From: Alphaproteobacteria bacterium
Lineage (GTDB): Bacteria > Pseudomonadota > Alphaproteobacteria > TMED109
NCBI GenBank assembly: GCA_022825705.1
Contig: JAJDWH010000036.1
Span: 186,001-250,000, forward strand
Direction: 5' to 3'
Length of the DNA: 64,000 nucleotides
The position numbers were made by a program, and so were the translations under genes. Positions 17,289 to 26,440 of this stretch are shown here, piece after piece. The stretch's first letter is position 1. Each line of letters opens with the position of its first letter. The notes beneath the pieces are model-generated. The model searched no databases. It saw nothing but the letters and a program-made list of their open reading frames with translations, and was not told the origin of the DNA.

Positions 17289-18593
17289 GTGAAAACATTT
17301 CGTGTGTCCGGAATGGCTGCTGCTGCCGTTCTGCTCGGGCCGACCACGGCCCTCGCCGCACCGTCACCGGACGAGATGGCATTCATATTCAACACGATGT
17401 CGTTTCTGGTGAACGGGGCGCTGGTGTGCGCAATGGCCATCGGCTTCTGCATGCTGGAAGTCGGCATGGTGCGTACCAAGTCAGCTGGCGCCATCTGTAT
17501 GAAGAAGGTCGGGCTCTACTCGCTTGCCGCCGTTACCTACGCGCTGCTGGGTTACAACCTGATGTACGACGGGGTCGACGGCGGGTACATCGGCTCATTG
17601 AGCTTGTTCGAAGTCGCGGATCCCGCGTCGGAGACGGCCGAGGCCTCCTATTCGGTCGCATCCGACTGGTTCTTCCAGATGGTGTTTGTGGGCACCGTGG
17701 CATCGATCGTGTCCGGAGCGGTGGCGGAGCGCGTCAAAGTGTCCGGGTTCCTGTGGGTAGCGTTCGTGATCGTTGCGCTGATCTACCCGATTCAGGGAGC
17801 GTGGTCATGGGGCGGCGGCTGGTTGAGCGAATTGGGATTCTCCGATTTCGCCGGCTCCACCATCGTGCACTCCGTTGGCGGCTGGTGCGCGCTTTCAGGC
17901 GTGATCCTGCTGGGCGCGCGTCGTGGCAAGTATTCGGCGGACGGCACCGTAAACCCGATGCAAGCGTCGGCCGTGCCGTTGGTCGCACTCGGTACCTTCG
18001 TGCTCTGGCTCGGCTGGCTCGGCTTCAACGGCGGCTCGCAGCTGGCCTTGGCGTCAGTTGAGGACGCCAGCGCGATGTCGCGCGTCTATGCGAACACCTA
18101 CCTGGCCGGTTGCGGCGGGGCGCTGGCAGCGACCGCGGTGTACTACGGGTTCTATCGCCGTCTTGACGTCACACTGATTCTGAATGGTGCGCTGGGCGGC
18201 TTGGTGAGCATCACGGCCGAACCTCTGACGCCCACATTCATTCAGGCGATTCTCATCGGCGGTGTCGGTGGAGTGATCGTCGCCGTTGGCGTTCCGTTCC
18301 TGGACCGGCTCAAGCTGGACGATGTCGTCGGCGCCATTCCCGTGCATCTGTTCTGCGGGATCTGGGGCACGATCGCGGTTTGCATCACCAATCCCGACGC
18401 CAGTTTCGGCGCCCAGCTGACCGGGATCGTCGCTGTCGGGCTATTCGCGTTCCTCGTGAGCATGCTGGCCTGGTACGTGGTGAAGCTCGCCATGGGAATT
18501 CGTCTCGATGACGAGGACGAGATGCAGGGTTCCGATGCGGTGGAAATCGGACTCGTGTCTTACCCAGAGTTCGTGCCGGGTCGCGCCACGTAA
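17289..18593 (+). CDS. amt: Ammonium transporter, Amt/MEP family (copy 2)
   Basis: Paralogue of the gene at 12606, with the same length (434 residues), same signal-peptide layout and the same pore histidines (His194, His353). The start is GTG 17289, whose surroundings (GGAGTATCGC-GTG) are nearly identical to the first copy's GGAGAATCGC-ATG. Differences cluster in the membrane helices (for example VSGFLWVAFVIVALIYP) and the tail (LDDEDEMQGSDAVEIGLVSYPEF), which keeps the PII-contact motif. Several DNA stretches are almost identical to copy 1 even at silent sites. The two may differ in affinity or expression; sequence alone does not say which is the high-affinity channel. Confidence 0.96.
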   Translation: MKTFRVSGMAAAAVLLGPTTALAAPSPDEMAFIFNTMSFLVNGALVCAMAIGFCMLEVGMVRTKSAGAICMKKVGLYSLAAVTYALLGYNLMYDGVDGGYIGSLSLFEVADPASETAEASYSVASDWFFQMVFVGTVASIVSGAVAERVKVSGFLWVAFVIVALIYPIQGAWSWGGGWLSELGFSDFAGSTIVHSVGGWCALSGVILLGARRGKYSADGTVNPMQASAVPLVALGTFVLWLGWLGFNGGSQLALASVEDASAMSRVYANTYLAGCGGALAATAVYYGFYRRLDVTLILNGALGGLVSITAEPLTPTFIQAILIGGVGGVIVAVGVPFLDRLKLDDVVGAIPVHLFCGIWGTIAVCITNPDASFGAQLTGIVAVGLFAFLVSMLAWYVVKLAMGIRLDDEDEMQGSDAVEIGLVSYPEFVPGRAT

Positions 18594-18645
18594 TCGGCTA
18601 AGCCGGCCGGAACCGGTTATCCGAATCCGGGGCTGCGACAGCGTC

Positions 18646-18680
18646 CCGACGCCGGCCGGGCAGGACCCGGCCGGCGTCGG
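18646..18680 (+). terminator. Strong 15-bp hairpin after amt copy 2
   Basis: A perfect 15-bp stem (left arm CCGACGCCGGCCGGG, right arm CCCGGCCGGCGTCGG) with a 5-nt CAGGA loop lies 52 bp after the stop. It is the strongest inverted repeat noticed in the window. No T-run follows, so it may terminate inefficiently or act as a processing barrier. Confidence 0.6.
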
Positions 18681-18731
18681 TCCGGCGAGAGCCCAGTACC
18701 TTGACGAAGTGACCTGCACGCGGCCTTGCTG

Positions 18732-19919
18732 ATGTCTGTACCCGTCAATCCCCGCCTGTCCCGGTTGGTCGACTATCCGTTTAGGCGGCTGGATCGATTA
18801 CTGGAGGGATTGGCGCCTGCAGCCGATCGCCAAATCGTGATGTCGATCGGCGAGCCGCAGCACTCGCCACCACCTGTTCTTGTCGAGACGTTGCAACGGC
18901 ACGCAGGCGAGTGGGGCCGCTACCCTCCGACCCGCGGGACCGACGCGCTTCGGGCAGCCTGCGCAAACTGGCTGACGCGGCGGTATCAGCTCCCCGCGGG
19001 CATGATCGACCCTGATCGACATGTGTTGCCGGTGGGAGGTACGCGCGAGGGACTGTTCGCGGTGGCCCTAGCTGCAATGCCGGAACACAAGGGCGGCGAA
19101 ACGCCGCTGGTCTTGATGCCGGACCCGTTCTATCAGGTGTACCGGGGCGCCGCGGTAGTCGCCGGCGCGGATCCCGTGTTCCTGCCTTGCAACCGGGCTA
19201 GCGGGTTTCTGCCGGATCTTGACGCGATACCGCAGGGCGTGTGGGAGCGCGCGGCGCTCTTTTATCTCTGTTCGCCGGCCAATCCGCAGGGTGCGGTGGC
19301 TGACGGCGAATATCTGAGGCGATTGATCGGGCTAGTACGGTCGGCCGGCGCGCTCCTGGTCATGGACGAGTGTTATGCCGAAATCTACTGCGATACGCCG
19401 CCGTTCGGCGTGATGGAAGCTGCCGGGGAGCTTGGGGGCGACCTTGCGAACGTGGTCAGTTTTCACTCCCTGTCCAAGCGCTCAAACGTCCCAGGACTGC
19501 GCTCCGGATTTGTCGCCGGGGATGCGGCCTTCCTCGAGGCCTTTCTGCGGATGCGTACCTATGGCGGGGGTCAGCAGCCTCTCCCGGTGCAGGCCGCCGC
19601 CACCGAGCTTTGGAACGACGATTCCCACGTCGAAGACAACCGAGCCCTCTACCGACAGAAATTCCAAGCGGCTGGAGCCATCTTGGCGGGCCGATTCGAG
19701 TTTTATCAACCGGAGGGCGGGTTCTTTCTCTGGCTCGATGTCGGCGACGGTGAGGAAGCCGCTCGGACTCTCTGGGGCTCCGCCGGCGTGAAGGTGATGC
19801 CGGGAGGCTTCCTCTCCAGTGAAGCCGGGGAAGCAGACCGCCACATTCGCGTGGCGTTGGTGCCGCCTGCCGGTGTCGTACACAAAGGCCTGGAACGCTT
19901 GTCCGAGGCGCTCGGGTGA
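18732..19919 (+). CDS. PLP-dependent aminotransferase, class I/II (DapC-like)
   Basis: Fold-type I aminotransferase of 395 residues from ATG 18732. Recognisable parts: SIGEPQHSPPP (substrate loop), YPPTRGTDALRAA, LPVGGTREGLFAVALA, YLCSPANPQGAV (Asn binding PLP), LVMDECYAEIY (Asp/Tyr), SFHSLSKRSNVPGLRSGF with Schiff-base Lys249, and a C-terminal RVALV with the carboxylate-binding arginine. The overall pattern resembles N-succinyldiaminopimelate aminotransferases of alphaproteobacteria, which would place it in lysine and peptidoglycan-precursor synthesis. No dap genes adjoin it, so substrate assignment is tentative. Confidence 0.85.
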   Translation: MSVPVNPRLSRLVDYPFRRLDRLLEGLAPAADRQIVMSIGEPQHSPPPVLVETLQRHAGEWGRYPPTRGTDALRAACANWLTRRYQLPAGMIDPDRHVLPVGGTREGLFAVALAAMPEHKGGETPLVLMPDPFYQVYRGAAVVAGADPVFLPCNRASGFLPDLDAIPQGVWERAALFYLCSPANPQGAVADGEYLRRLIGLVRSAGALLVMDECYAEIYCDTPPFGVMEAAGELGGDLANVVSFHSLSKRSNVPGLRSGFVAGDAAFLEAFLRMRTYGGGQQPLPVQAAATELWNDDSHVEDNRALYRQKFQAAGAILAGRFEFYQPEGGFFLWLDVGDGEEAARTLWGSAGVKVMPGGFLSSEAGEADRHIRVALVPPAGVVHKGLERLSEALG

Positions 19920-20095
19920 GCGGAAATCAATGAGTCCGCGCCGCCCGCCGGGCGACGGTCGCACTTGACGGAAGCGTTCCGTAGGCGCACCTTGCGACGA
20001 GGGAAATGAACGGGTTTCCAGCACACTGGGACTACGGCTCGTCAGAGTTTTCGCCGGATGCTCATTCGGCGAGCCGCGTTCGATTGTAGGTCGAG

Positions 20096-22390
20096 TTGAC
20101 GGATACTGCGGCGAACAAGGCAGGTCGAAACAAGTGGCGCCGTCAGTGGACCGACCCCGTATGGGGGTTGATGCGGCGGTTGCTGGGAATCTGCCTGTTG
20201 GCGATCGGCGGAGTCCTGTTGCTCACGCTGATCTCGTCGGACCCAAGCGATCCGTCAAGGCTGGTCCACGTGGACCGGGCGCCCGTCAACTGGTTCGGCA
20301 AGCCCGGTGCACTGGTAAGCGCGGAGCTCAGAACGTGGATCGGCATGCCCGCCGCATTGGTGGCGACGTTGGCAGTGCTGGCCTGGGGTTGGCGGATGGT
20401 TCGTTCGCGATCGCTGGGCCGGTTTGGTTGGCGGCTGCTGGCGCTGGCGCTTGCCTTGGTACTCGCGACCCTGACAGCTGCGTGGTTTCAGCCTGGTGAA
20501 GGGTCGAGTTCCGCGGTGTTGGGCGCCGCGGAAGTTGTGGGAGCATTCAGGGCGCAGGTCGGGACCGAACTGGCCGATACATCATGGTTTCAGGCGATCA
20601 TGGTCACGACCTGCATGGTGCTGGCTACGATCGCCTGGCTATACGCTTCTGCCCTGCAGGCGTCGGACTGGGCGGGATTGGTCAAGGGAGTCCGTGCGTT
20701 TTACGCAGCTGCCCGAAGACTGACTGCCGGTATTTCCAGTGACGAGGCAAGCGCCCCAGCGCAACGGGTTGCTCCGACCCTGGGGCCCACGATGGAGACC
20801 CCCAAGGAGCGACCACCCAAGAAAAAACGCCGGCGGGTTCAGACTGCCAGCCCGCCGCGCGTAGGCCAGCGTGAGGATGATGAACGGCAAGCCACGCTGG
20901 GGATGGACGAGGAGGGCTACCGTCTCCCACCGCTTGGCTTGCTGCGCAAACCGCCGAGAGCTGTTCGTGGTACCGCCGAGGGCCAGGAGGCGAACGCGCG
21001 GATGCTGGAGACGGTGCTTGCGGAATTCGGGATCGCTGGCGTCATCGAGCGGATTCTGTCCGGGCCCGTCGTCACCCGCTACGATTTTGAGCCGGAGCCA
21101 GGGATACGGTCGCGTCGGGTGATTTCGCTGGCGCCGGATATTGCCCGGTCGATGTCGGCGCAGGCGGCACGGGTGTCGGTGGTGACCGATCGCAACGCCA
21201 TCGGCATCGAACTCCCGAATGCCAAGCGAGAGACCGTTTACCTTCGTGAGATTCTCGGCTCAGAGTTGTTCGAAAAACAGCGCGGCAGCCTGATCATTGC
21301 GTTGGGCAAGGACATCAATGGCGAGCCCGTCACCGCCGACCTGGCGGGAATGCCACACCTGCTGATTGCCGGCACGACCGGGTCGGGGAAATCGGTCGGC
21401 GTGAACGGAATGGTCTTGTCTTTGCTCTACCGGCTTCCCCCGGATCAGCTGCGACTGATCATGATTGACCCGAAGATGCTTGAGTTCACCGTGTACGAGG
21501 GGATTCCGCATCTTCTGCACCCGGTGGTGACAGACCCGAAGAAATCGGTTGCCGCGCTGCGCTGGGCGGTGCGTGAAATGAATTCGCGCTATCAGACCAT
21601 GTCGCTGCTGCAGGTCCGCAACGTCGAAGCCTACAACCGCAAGGTCGAGGAAGCTGTCGCGCGCGGACGAAAGCTGTCGCGGGAGGTACAGACCGGATTC
21701 GATGCCGAGACTGGTAAGCCCGTCTACGAGACTCAGACCATTGAGCCCGAGCCATTTCCATATCTCGTTATTGTCGTAGACGAAATGGCTGACTTGATGC
21801 TCAGCGCCGGTAAGGACTTCGAGCTTGCCATTCAGGCGCTGGCGCAGAAAGCACGCGCTGCCGGGATCCACTTGGTCGTCGCAACCCAGCGGCCGTCAGT
21901 GGACGTCGTGACCGGCACGATCAAGGCAAACCTTCCCTACCGGATCAGCTTTCAGGTGTCGTCCGCCACCGACAGCCGAACTGTTCTCGGAGACCAGGGA
22001 GCCGAACAACTGCTCGGGAAGGGCGACATGCTCTATCTGCAGGCCGGCGGAAAAATGCAGCGGGTGCATGGGCCGTTCGTCAGTGACGAAGAGGTCGAAC
22101 GGGTAGCCGACTTCCTCAGGAACTTGGGAATATCGACGGAATACAACCTCGAAGTAACCGAAGAAGTCGGCGATGCTCAAGCCTTGGACTCCTCCGAGGA
22201 AGCCGGGCGCGATGCCCTCTACGATGACGCAGTCGCCCTGTTGCGGCAAAAGGGCAAAGCCTCGACCAGTTTTCTGCAACGCCACCTCCAGATCGGGTAC
22301 AACCGAGCCGCCCGCATGATCGACCAACTCGAGAGCGACGGGATCGTGAGCCCGGCCGACCACACGGGCAAGCGCGAGGTGATCGGGTGA
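20096..22390 (+). CDS. ftsK: DNA translocase FtsK/SpoIIIE
   Basis: Divisome-associated motor that pumps chromosome ends apart at the septum. 764 residues from TTG 20096. The N-terminus carries about four transmembrane helices (residues 25-185). A basic linker follows (KERPPKKKRRRVQ), then the FtsK alpha domain, and the motor with Walker A GTTGSGKS (426-433), IMIDPKMLEFTVYEGIPHL, Walker B LVIVVDEMADLM, and HLVVATQRPSVDVVTG. The C-terminal gamma winged helix (YDDAVALLRQKGKASTSFLQRHLQIGYNRAARMID) reads KOPS orientation sequences. lolA follows 13 bp after, as in many Rhodospirillales. Confidence 0.96.
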   Translation: MTDTAANKAGRNKWRRQWTDPVWGLMRRLLGICLLAIGGVLLLTLISSDPSDPSRLVHVDRAPVNWFGKPGALVSAELRTWIGMPAALVATLAVLAWGWRMVRSRSLGRFGWRLLALALALVLATLTAAWFQPGEGSSSAVLGAAEVVGAFRAQVGTELADTSWFQAIMVTTCMVLATIAWLYASALQASDWAGLVKGVRAFYAAARRLTAGISSDEASAPAQRVAPTLGPTMETPKERPPKKKRRRVQTASPPRVGQREDDERQATLGMDEEGYRLPPLGLLRKPPRAVRGTAEGQEANARMLETVLAEFGIAGVIERILSGPVVTRYDFEPEPGIRSRRVISLAPDIARSMSAQAARVSVVTDRNAIGIELPNAKRETVYLREILGSELFEKQRGSLIIALGKDINGEPVTADLAGMPHLLIAGTTGSGKSVGVNGMVLSLLYRLPPDQLRLIMIDPKMLEFTVYEGIPHLLHPVVTDPKKSVAALRWAVREMNSRYQTMSLLQVRNVEAYNRKVEEAVARGRKLSREVQTGFDAETGKPVYETQTIEPEPFPYLVIVVDEMADLMLSAGKDFELAIQALAQKARAAGIHLVVATQRPSVDVVTGTIKANLPYRISFQVSSATDSRTVLGDQGAEQLLGKGDMLYLQAGGKMQRVHGPFVSDEEVERVADFLRNLGISTEYNLEVTEEVGDAQALDSSEEAGRDALYDDAVALLRQKGKASTSFLQRHLQIGYNRAARMIDQLESDGIVSPADHTGKREVIG
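20262..20277. other. parS-like palindrome inside ftsK
   Basis: TGGTCCACGTGGACCG contains a perfect 14-bp palindrome and matches the parS variant TGTTCCACGTGGAACA at 13 of 16 positions. It lies about 14 kb from parAB. The mismatches and the coding location make function uncertain. Confidence 0.25.
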
Positions 22391-22403
22391 CCGGGATGCG
22401 AAC

Positions 22404-23078
22404 GTGAGGCCGGTCCTCGGCGCACTGCTGCTGTGCTGGCTGCTTGGCGGCGGCCATGTCGAGGCCGCGCAGGCCGACTCGCGCCTAGATCGGGTCTGGT
22501 CATTCCTCGAGACGCTTCCGCCACTGACCGCTCGGTTTATCCAGCAAGATCCTGACGGAACGCTCCGAAAGGGCTGGATCGCGGTATCCCCGCCAGGGCG
22601 AGCCCGCATCGAGTACGAGCCTCCCGACAACACTGTTCTGGTGGCCAACGGAACATACCTGGTCTACCACAATCCCGATGCAGGCCAGACGGCACACTTC
22701 TTGTTGGACCAATTGCCGTTGCGGGTACTGTTCGAAGGCCGGCGTCCGACCGCGGACGACAACCTGCAGATCTTGCAGGTTGCTGAACGCAATGAGTTTC
22801 TTGTCGTTCGGATCGCCGCGCTGGATGATGACGGCGTCCAGATTCCTGGCTGGATTGAACTCGTGTTCCTGCAGGAGCCCTTTGGCCTCGCCGGTTGGAA
22901 GCTGGTTGACGTGCAGCAGCGCTCGACGGTCGTGGTTCTGGAAGACCTGGCGGCGGCCGAATTCGCTGCGCACGACATGTTCAGCCTGTCGGACGACATG
23001 ATTCAGCGGGGCGATCTCTGGCGCGGGCCGTGGGCCCAGCGGAGGGTATTGCCGAGTAACCCTCGGGGCATCCGCTAG
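22404..23078 (+). CDS. lolA: Outer-membrane lipoprotein carrier protein LolA family
   Basis: Periplasmic chaperone that ferries lipoproteins from the LolCDE transporter to the outer membrane. 224 residues from GTG 22404 with a signal peptide ending near VEAAQA. The fold is marked by TLPPLTARFIQQDPDGTLRKGWIAVSPPGRARIEYEPPDNTVLVANGTYL split over successive strands, YHNPDAGQTAHFLLDQLPLRVLF, and a C-terminal VDVQQRSTVVVLEDL strand. Its position just after ftsK supports the call. The window shows no lolCDE. Confidence 0.88.
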   Translation: MRPVLGALLLCWLLGGGHVEAAQADSRLDRVWSFLETLPPLTARFIQQDPDGTLRKGWIAVSPPGRARIEYEPPDNTVLVANGTYLVYHNPDAGQTAHFLLDQLPLRVLFEGRRPTADDNLQILQVAERNEFLVVRIAALDDDGVQIPGWIELVFLQEPFGLAGWKLVDVQQRSTVVVLEDLAAAEFAAHDMFSLSDDMIQRGDLWRGPWAQRRVLPSNPRGIR

Positions 23079-23097
23079 ACGCCGGACGCAACGCGTG

Positions 23098-23122
23098 GGC
23101 GGCTCAGCACCTGAGTGCCGCC
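23098..23122. terminator. Hairpin between convergent lolA and aapP
   Basis: GGCGGC-TCAG / CTGA-(GT)-GCCGCC, a 10-bp stem with a 2-nt bulge and 3-nt loop, 20 bp after the lolA stop. It could end lolA transcription and shield the convergent aap operon. There is no T-run. Confidence 0.4.
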
Positions 23123-23331
23123 ACCAACGCCGCGATCAAGCCCGTGAAGCAATGCTCCCGGCCGGCGTGGTATTCGCTGCCTGATTGCGCACGGGTCGCG
23201 CCGGCCGGGCGTACGTTCGCGCCGAATCATCCGGTTGGCGTTCGCGATGTTGCCGAATATCGCCGTCAGGGCAGCGTCGGACAGGAACTCAGGAGCACGC
23301 CAGCGACGGAACCGGCTTCAGGCGCGGCGCC

Positions 23332-24105
23332 TTAGTGTCTGAGAATTTGGCTGAGGAACAATTTCGTCCGGTCAGACTGCGGATTGTTGAAGAAAGCGTC
23401 CGGGGTGTTTTCCTCCACGATCTGCCCGTCATCCATGAAGATCATGCGATCGGCGACTTGTGCAGCAAACCCCATTTCGTGCGACACGATGATCATCGTC
23501 ATGCCGCTTTCGGCCAAGTCCGTCATGACATCGAGGACTTCCTTGATCATTTCGGGATCCAGCGCTGACGTCGGCTCGTCAAACAGCATCACGCGCGGTT
23601 CCATGCACAGAGCCCTGGCAATGGCTGCTCGTTGCTGCTGGCCTCCCGAGAGCTGACCAGGATACTTGGTGGATTGGTCGAGAATTTGCACGCGGTCAAG
23701 AAGTCTCTTGGCGGTCTCTTCAGCCTCCTGACGCGGCATGTGCCGAACCCAAATCGGACCAAGAGTGCAGTTCTCGAGAACGGTCAGGTGCGGGAAGAGA
23801 TTGAACTGCTGGAATACCATCCCGATATCGCGCCGAACCAGATCTATGTTCTTGAGGTTTCGCGTCAGTTGCGTGCCATCGACGAGAATGGAACCTTCTT
23901 GATGGTCTTCCAGCCGGTTGATGCACCGAATCAGCGTCGATTTTCCGGATCCCGACGGACCGCAGATGACGACGCGTTCCTGGGATGCGATTGACAGGTT
24001 GATGTCGCGAAGGACGTGGAACGCTCCAAACCACTTGTTGAGGTTCGAGATCTGGATAAGCGGGGCGGCCGGCGCATTGGAGGACTCGGGGGTTGCGGTC
24101 GACAT
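23332..24105 (-). CDS. aapP: General L-amino acid ABC transporter, ATP-binding protein AapP
   Basis: ATPase of the Aap transporter, which takes up a broad range of L-amino acids in alphaproteobacteria. 257 residues. It shows Walker [11 protein letters not shown]-loop [14 protein letters not shown], signature LSGGQQQR, Walker [13 protein letters not shown] and the switch histidine in IVSHEMGFA. The sequence class (HisP/GlnQ/AapP) is set by the [13 protein letters not shown] start and the polar amino-acid transporter pattern. It is the last gene of aapJQMP, 12 nt after aapM. Confidence 0.94.
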   Translation of the reverse strand: MSTATPESSNAPAAPLIQISNLNKWFGAFHVLRDINLSIASQERVVICGPSGSGKSTLIRCINRLEDHQEGSILVDGTQLTRNLKNIDLVRRDIGMVFQQFNLFPHLTVLENCTLGPIWVRHMPRQEAEETAKRLLDRVQILDQSTKYPGQLSGGQQQRAAIARALCMEPRVMLFDEPTSALDPEMIKEVLDVMTDLAESGMTMIIVSHEMGFAAQVADRMIFMDDGQIVEENTPDAFFNNPQSDRTKLFLSQILRH

Positions 24106-24117
24106 GGCGCGGCGCTC

Positions 24118-25230
24118 CTAGTGACGGTCCTGGCTCAGCTGCTTTTCCAGTGAGACCGAATAACGAGACATGAGGAAGCAAATGACGAAGAACACCGCGG
24201 CCGAGAACAAGTAGGCCTCATGGTCGACGTCACCGATCCAGTCCGGATTGGTCTGCAGCAAGCGGGCATGGCCCAGGAGATCAAACAGGCCGATGATGAT
24301 AACCAGCGTGGTGTCTTTGAATAAGCCGATAAACGTGTTGACGATCCCCGGAATTGAGATCCGTAGCGCCTGCGGAAGAACGATGAGCCGCATCGTCTGC
24401 CAGTACCCCAGCCCTACGGCCTGTGCTCCCTCGATCTGCCCTTTTGGAATGGCCTGCAGGCCGCCGCGCACGACTTCCGCCATGTAGGCCGAGGCAAACA
24501 GCGTCACCATGATGATCACCCGCAGCAGCTGATCGAGCGATACTTCCGGTGGGAGGAACAGCTGCAAGAGCACGATGGCGACGAACAGGAGCGTAATCAG
24601 CGGGACGCCCCGAACGGCCTCGATGAAAGTGATCGAGAGAAGTCGGATGACCGGCAGGCGCGACTGGCGTCCCAGTGCCAGCAGAATTCCGACGGGAAGA
24701 GACAGCACGATGCCGGTAAGCCCGACGACCATGTTGAGCATGAAGCCGCCGAATTTGTCTGTCGAAATTACCTCGAGGCCAAAACCGCCGACGAGGAGAT
24801 AGGCCGCAAGCAGCGGGTAGACATACGAGAACCAGCGCCCGAACTTGGCCCCCGGCAAGTTGTCGACCAGCACATACAGCAGCGCGGGAACGAGGAGCAA
24901 TGCGGTGACATTGACCCGCCAGTGCGCGTCAGCTGGGTAGAACCCGTAGAAGAACTGTCCGAGACGCTGATCAAGCCAGGCCCAGCACGCGCCAATTCCG
25001 GAGCATGCGGCCCCGCTGTCACCGGAGAACTGCGCGTCGATCAATCCCCAGGAGACGAATGGCGGAATAATCAGCACGAGCAGTGCCAGCGAAACCAGCG
25101 TCAATGCCGCGTTGCCATAACTCGAGAACAGATTGATGCGGAGCCAACCGATGACGCCGACCTCCGTGATCGGCGCCGGGCGCTCAGGAAGCATTTCGCT
25201 TTGGTCTCGGAAAAACATCCGGTCGTTCAC
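24118..25230 (-). CDS. aapM: General L-amino acid ABC transporter permease AapM
   Basis: Second membrane subunit of the Aap transporter. The start is placed at GTG 25230, which overlaps the aapQ stop as GTGA; ATG 25218 is an alternative four codons in. About 370 residues, typical of AapM, which is longer than ordinary HisM-type permeases because of an extra N-terminal membrane and periplasmic region (CSGIGACWAWLDQRLGQFFYG). The permease core has EAVRGVPLITLLF and the EAA loop EGAQAVGLGYWQTMRLIVLPQALRISIPG, with the final YSVSLEKQL segment. It pairs with AapQ in the membrane. Confidence 0.93.
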   Translation of the reverse strand: MNDRMFFRDQSEMLPERPAPITEVGVIGWLRINLFSSYGNAALTLVSLALLVLIIPPFVSWGLIDAQFSGDSGAACSGIGACWAWLDQRLGQFFYGFYPADAHWRVNVTALLLVPALLYVLVDNLPGAKFGRWFSYVYPLLAAYLLVGGFGLEVISTDKFGGFMLNMVVGLTGIVLSLPVGILLALGRQSRLPVIRLLSITFIEAVRGVPLITLLFVAIVLLQLFLPPEVSLDQLLRVIIMVTLFASAYMAEVVRGGLQAIPKGQIEGAQAVGLGYWQTMRLIVLPQALRISIPGIVNTFIGLFKDTTLVIIIGLFDLLGHARLLQTNPDWIGDVDHEAYLFSAAVFFVICFLMSRYSVSLEKQLSQDRH

Positions 25231-26411
25231 CGCTCGCGCACCAAGGCGGTGCGCTTGTTGTACCAATTCATCAAGACCGAGGTTAAGAGACTGAGGGTCA
25301 GATAGAACGCCATGTAAATCGAAATGACTTCAAGGGCTTGGCCGCTTTGATTCAGGACGGTTTCCCCAATGGACACGATGTCCTGATAGCCGATTACCAC
25401 CGCCAGCGAAGAATTCTTGGTCAGATTCAGGTACTGGTTCGTGAGGGGCGGAATGATGACGCGCAGGGCCTGCGGGAGAATGATCTTGCGAGTTCTCAGA
25501 CCGGGCGGCAGTCCCACGGCTCGCGCCGCTTCAATTTGTCCCTTGTCGACCGCAAGTATGCCTGAACGAACGACTTCAGAGATGAATGCTCCGGTGTAGA
25601 GGGACAGCGCCAGCCACAGTGCAATCAATTCCGGGGTGACATTGAACCCGCCCTCGAAGTTGAATCTTCCCAGAAGGGGGATGTCCAGATCGACCGGCAG
25701 TCCGACAAACAGGGTTGACAAGGCCGGGAGTCCGAAGATCAGGCCGATCGCGCTCCAGCCAACCGGAAATGTCCTTCCTGTCAGATCGTGCCGTTTTCGA
25801 GCCCATCGAGCGAGGACAAACGTGCCGATACATCCGGCTACGAAGAGTGCGAGGATGAACTGAAACGCGTCCTCGAATATTGGTTGCGGCATTCGGATGC
25901 CGCGATTGTTGAGAAACACGACATCCGCGACAGAAATGCTGTCGCGGACCCTTGGTAGGGCCAGGATGACAACCCACCAGAAGATGATCTGCAGAAGCAG
26001 CGGGACGTTGCGGGTCAGCTCGACGTAGACCGTGGCGATACGGCTTACTAGGAAATTGGTCGAAAGCCTCATCAGGCCGACGACAAAACCGATAAATGTC
26101 GCCGCCGCGATTCCGAGCGCAGCGACGAGAACCGTGTTGAGCCCGCCCACGAGAAATGCCCGCCCGTAGCTCGACGTCGACGTGTAGTCGATGAGCCGCT
26201 GGTTGATGTCGAACGACGCGGGGTCTAGGAGAAAGCCGTATCCGGACGCAAGACCGGCGTGTTTCAGATTGGCAGCGGTGTTCCAGATAATGAACGCGAA
26301 GAAGAGCGCGAGGCCAGCAACCGCGAGGACCTGAAAGGCGATCCCCCGAAGCCGCTCATCGGTCCAAAGATAGCCAAGCTGTTCAATTCGGGTGCTGGAC
26401 GGGGCGGCCAT
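25227..26411 (-). CDS. aapQ: General L-amino acid ABC transporter permease AapQ
   Basis: First membrane subunit of the Aap transporter, 394 residues from ATG 26411. Long AapQ-type N-terminus, with helices at LAVAGLALFFAFIIWNTAAN and the GYGFLLDPASFDINQ periplasmic stretch, then the core with VELTRNVPLLLQIIFWW and the EAA loop EAARAVGLPPGLRTRKIILPQALRVIIPP. It overlaps aapM by 4 bp. It is separated from aapJ by 92 bp that contain an 11-bp hairpin, which would reduce read-through from the binding-protein gene. Confidence 0.94.
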   Translation of the reverse strand: MAAPSSTRIEQLGYLWTDERLRGIAFQVLAVAGLALFFAFIIWNTAANLKHAGLASGYGFLLDPASFDINQRLIDYTSTSSYGRAFLVGGLNTVLVAALGIAAATFIGFVVGLMRLSTNFLVSRIATVYVELTRNVPLLLQIIFWWVVILALPRVRDSISVADVVFLNNRGIRMPQPIFEDAFQFILALFVAGCIGTFVLARWARKRHDLTGRTFPVGWSAIGLIFGLPALSTLFVGLPVDLDIPLLGRFNFEGGFNVTPELIALWLALSLYTGAFISEVVRSGILAVDKGQIEAARAVGLPPGLRTRKIILPQALRVIIPPLTNQYLNLTKNSSLAVVIGYQDIVSIGETVLNQSGQALEVISIYMAFYLTLSLLTSVLMNWYNKRTALVRER

Positions 26412-26440
26412 TACCTGTTTCGATCCGGCTCACATCACGT

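Noticed and set aside
20052-20073. Inverted repeat CGCCGGATG / CATTCGGCG between the aminotransferase and ftsK genes
   Set aside because: The stem needs a G-T pair and leaves almost no loop; T's lie before rather than after it on the plus strand, so it is not a convincing terminator.
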